Shown here: positions 62,703-64,000 of the stretch, piece by piece | How the letters are laid out: every line of letters begins with the position of its first letter | Position numbering within the stretch: the stretch's first letter is position 1 | Source: Dicaeum eximium | Taxonomy: Eukaryota; Chordata; Aves; Passeriformes; Dicaeidae | Direction: 5' to 3' | Length of the DNA stretch: 64,000 bases | Assembly (NCBI GenBank): GCA_013396995.1 | Contig: VWZP01007350.1 | Location: forward strand, 418,248-482,247 | Notes under the pieces: model-generated | What the model saw: only the letters and a program-made list of their open reading frames with translations | Told to the model about the DNA's origin: nothing | Database searches by the model: none | Program-made: the position numbers and the translations under genes

Positions 62703-62966
62703 TTGCAGGCTGACAAAACTCACATTCTGATTGTCTTTCTGACAATAACAATTGTTCTGCTAGAGCTTCTGAAGCTCATTCTGGGTTTGCTTTATGTTAT
62801 TTTATTTGTGTATAACATGGTACTGCCTATCATTATCAGGCACATTAATAAACACAAGAGTGTACTTTACAAGGTTGCATTTGTTAAAGGGCTTCATATT
62901 AGCATCAGGGATACTCCTCTTATGGACAGAAAAGATACTCATAGAACATATCTTAAGATGTTTTAA
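62703..62966 (+). other. Hydrophobic open frame behind a 3' splice-like site
   Basis: A T-rich tract ending in ttgtttgcag (AG at 62707-62708) is followed by an open frame that has no early ATG. It begins ADKTHILIVFLTITIVLL and continues for 87 codons, with two hydrophobic segments (roughly residues 7-22 and 26-46) ended by a basic stretch (RHINKHKS). This resembles a two-span membrane segment. T-rich DNA encodes hydrophobic residues by default, no convincing donor follows, and I cannot assign a family. Confidence 0.15.
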
Positions 62967-62969
62967 AAC

Positions 62970-64000
62970 TCACTTTAGAGATGCAACACTATTGTTTCAA
63001 AGGCAACATTAGCACTGAATTGCAGAAACATTGCAGAGACTTCCAAATGACCCCAAAACTCTAAGATGACCCATTAACATCAAGTTTGGTCTGGGAAGAA
63101 AGACAATCCTAGGGATAGCATGAAAAAAACCCAAATGTAGGGCATCCAAACTGTATCCTGGGAGTACAGGAACTCTGTAGGCTCTGCAGACCTCCAAAGG
63201 TTTGGGCACATCCCAACTGTAATAGGCTTTGCAGTAACACTCTCTGGTCAATTCTTGTTCACCTGCTGAAGTAATCTGCAATTCCTGGAGGCTAGCTGGC
63301 CTCCAAAGCAAAACAATTCTTTAGAACTGACATCAGGACCCTCAGAGTTGGCCTCTTTCAGCCAATGAAAACAAAATGCAGCTGCAGATTTGGTTTAGTT
63401 ATGGTGACTGGAATGCAGAGCTATCGCCCCACGCTCTGCAGGAGAAAGAGAAATGGGCAGACTGACACTCCTCTGCTGCTTCTTACAGCATTCTCTTCCC
63501 TGTGTGGTACTGCCTGCCTGCCTGCCCCTCAGCAAAAGCAACCACTCACACCTATCTGTGAAGAATGAGTTATAGGCTATCAGCTGACAAATTCCTGGAA
63601 CTATAGACCAATGTGGCTTATTAAAGAGTATTCACTTTTCTGCTGCTAATGTTGCAAATAGGAAAAAAAAAAGGAAGTATTAAAATTGCATATGGCATCT
63701 GATATGTGAAAAGCAGTGCTCTTCCTATTTCTTCCATGTGGTTTATACCTCTTATCCTAAAGACTTTAGAACCTCACAGCAGTATTTCTGACTCACATTA
63801 CTGAGCTCCTGGAGGCAGCCTGCAGCCCAGTGAAGCTGGGATAAATATGTTCTGAAGTAAAATCAGCAAACTTTCAAAGTGAGCTCTTCAAATTCAAGAG
63901 TCTAAAAGAAAAAATTTGCTTCTCAGGTGTTTGATACCAAGCTTTCAAAGTTTTAGTGCATGACAATACTTTCTCACTATTAAAAAAATGCTTTAAAGTG
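62970..64000. other. Non-coding stretch at window end
   Basis: Nothing recognisable beyond small open frames (63009-63311 minus, 100 codons; 63365-63568 plus, 67 codons) without domains. The short TGCC microsatellite at 63511 is listed separately. Confidence 0.5.
63511..63526. repeat. (TGCC)4 microsatellite
   Basis: Four consecutive TGCC units are seen directly. Confidence 0.9.

Noticed and set aside
1..64000. CRISPR arrays, operons, tRNA or rRNA genes
   Set aside because: Looked for regularly spaced repeats, B-box-like ggttcgaatcc motifs and conserved rRNA strings; none seen, and the DNA is plainly vertebrate nuclear.

Overview
This window looks like non-coding nuclear DNA from an amniote, almost certainly a bird. 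The evidence is two unmistakable CR1-type LINE copies (16.0-16.8 kb and 29.5-30.4 kb), an older antisense CR1-clade relic (about 7.8-8.3 kb), two pieces of an endogenous retrovirus LTR family that I recognise as common in avian, especially songbird, genomes (10.6 kb and 55.1-55.4 kb), strong A+T richness and general CpG scarcity. Nothing bacterial is present: no operons, ribosome binding sites, tRNA or rRNA genes, or CRISPR arrays.

No protein-coding gene can be supported. The longest open frames (about 60-190 codons) are either inside the CR1 copies, including one antisense to it, or have no recognisable domain and fit the chance expectation for six frames over 64 kb. The window is therefore best read as an intergenic gene desert or the inside of a very long intron.

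Layout: 0-6 kb is unique A+T-rich DNA with small repeats and one splice-flanked segment (1.67 kb). At 6.1-6.3 kb lies an isolated G+C- and CpG-rich patch. At 7.8-8.3 kb is the old antisense CR1 relic, at 10.6 kb an LTR piece, and at 11.58 kb a short segment flanked by near-consensus splice sites. The 12.0-13.7 kb stretch has unusual CpG retention and an RFX-like X-box, and could be a regulatory block. CR1 copies with internal deletions follow at 16 and 29.5 kb. From 30 to 55 kb the DNA is mostly unique, with a 36-bp tandem duplication (31.8 kb) and a striking near-perfect 29-bp-arm hairpin (36.7 kb). At 55.1-55.4 kb a minus-strand LTR fragment retains a TATA box and poly(A) signal. At 58-63 kb there is a perfect RFX palindrome, a possible 23-nt microexon, a possible 207-nt exon and a hydrophobic open frame behind a good 3' splice site.

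The most unusual unexplained item is the pre-miRNA-sized hairpin at 36,735-36,802. No previously undescribed multi-gene system was found. Splice, enhancer and ancient-repeat calls were made by eye and need alignments or RNA data; the CR1 and LTR calls rest on recognising the families from memory.
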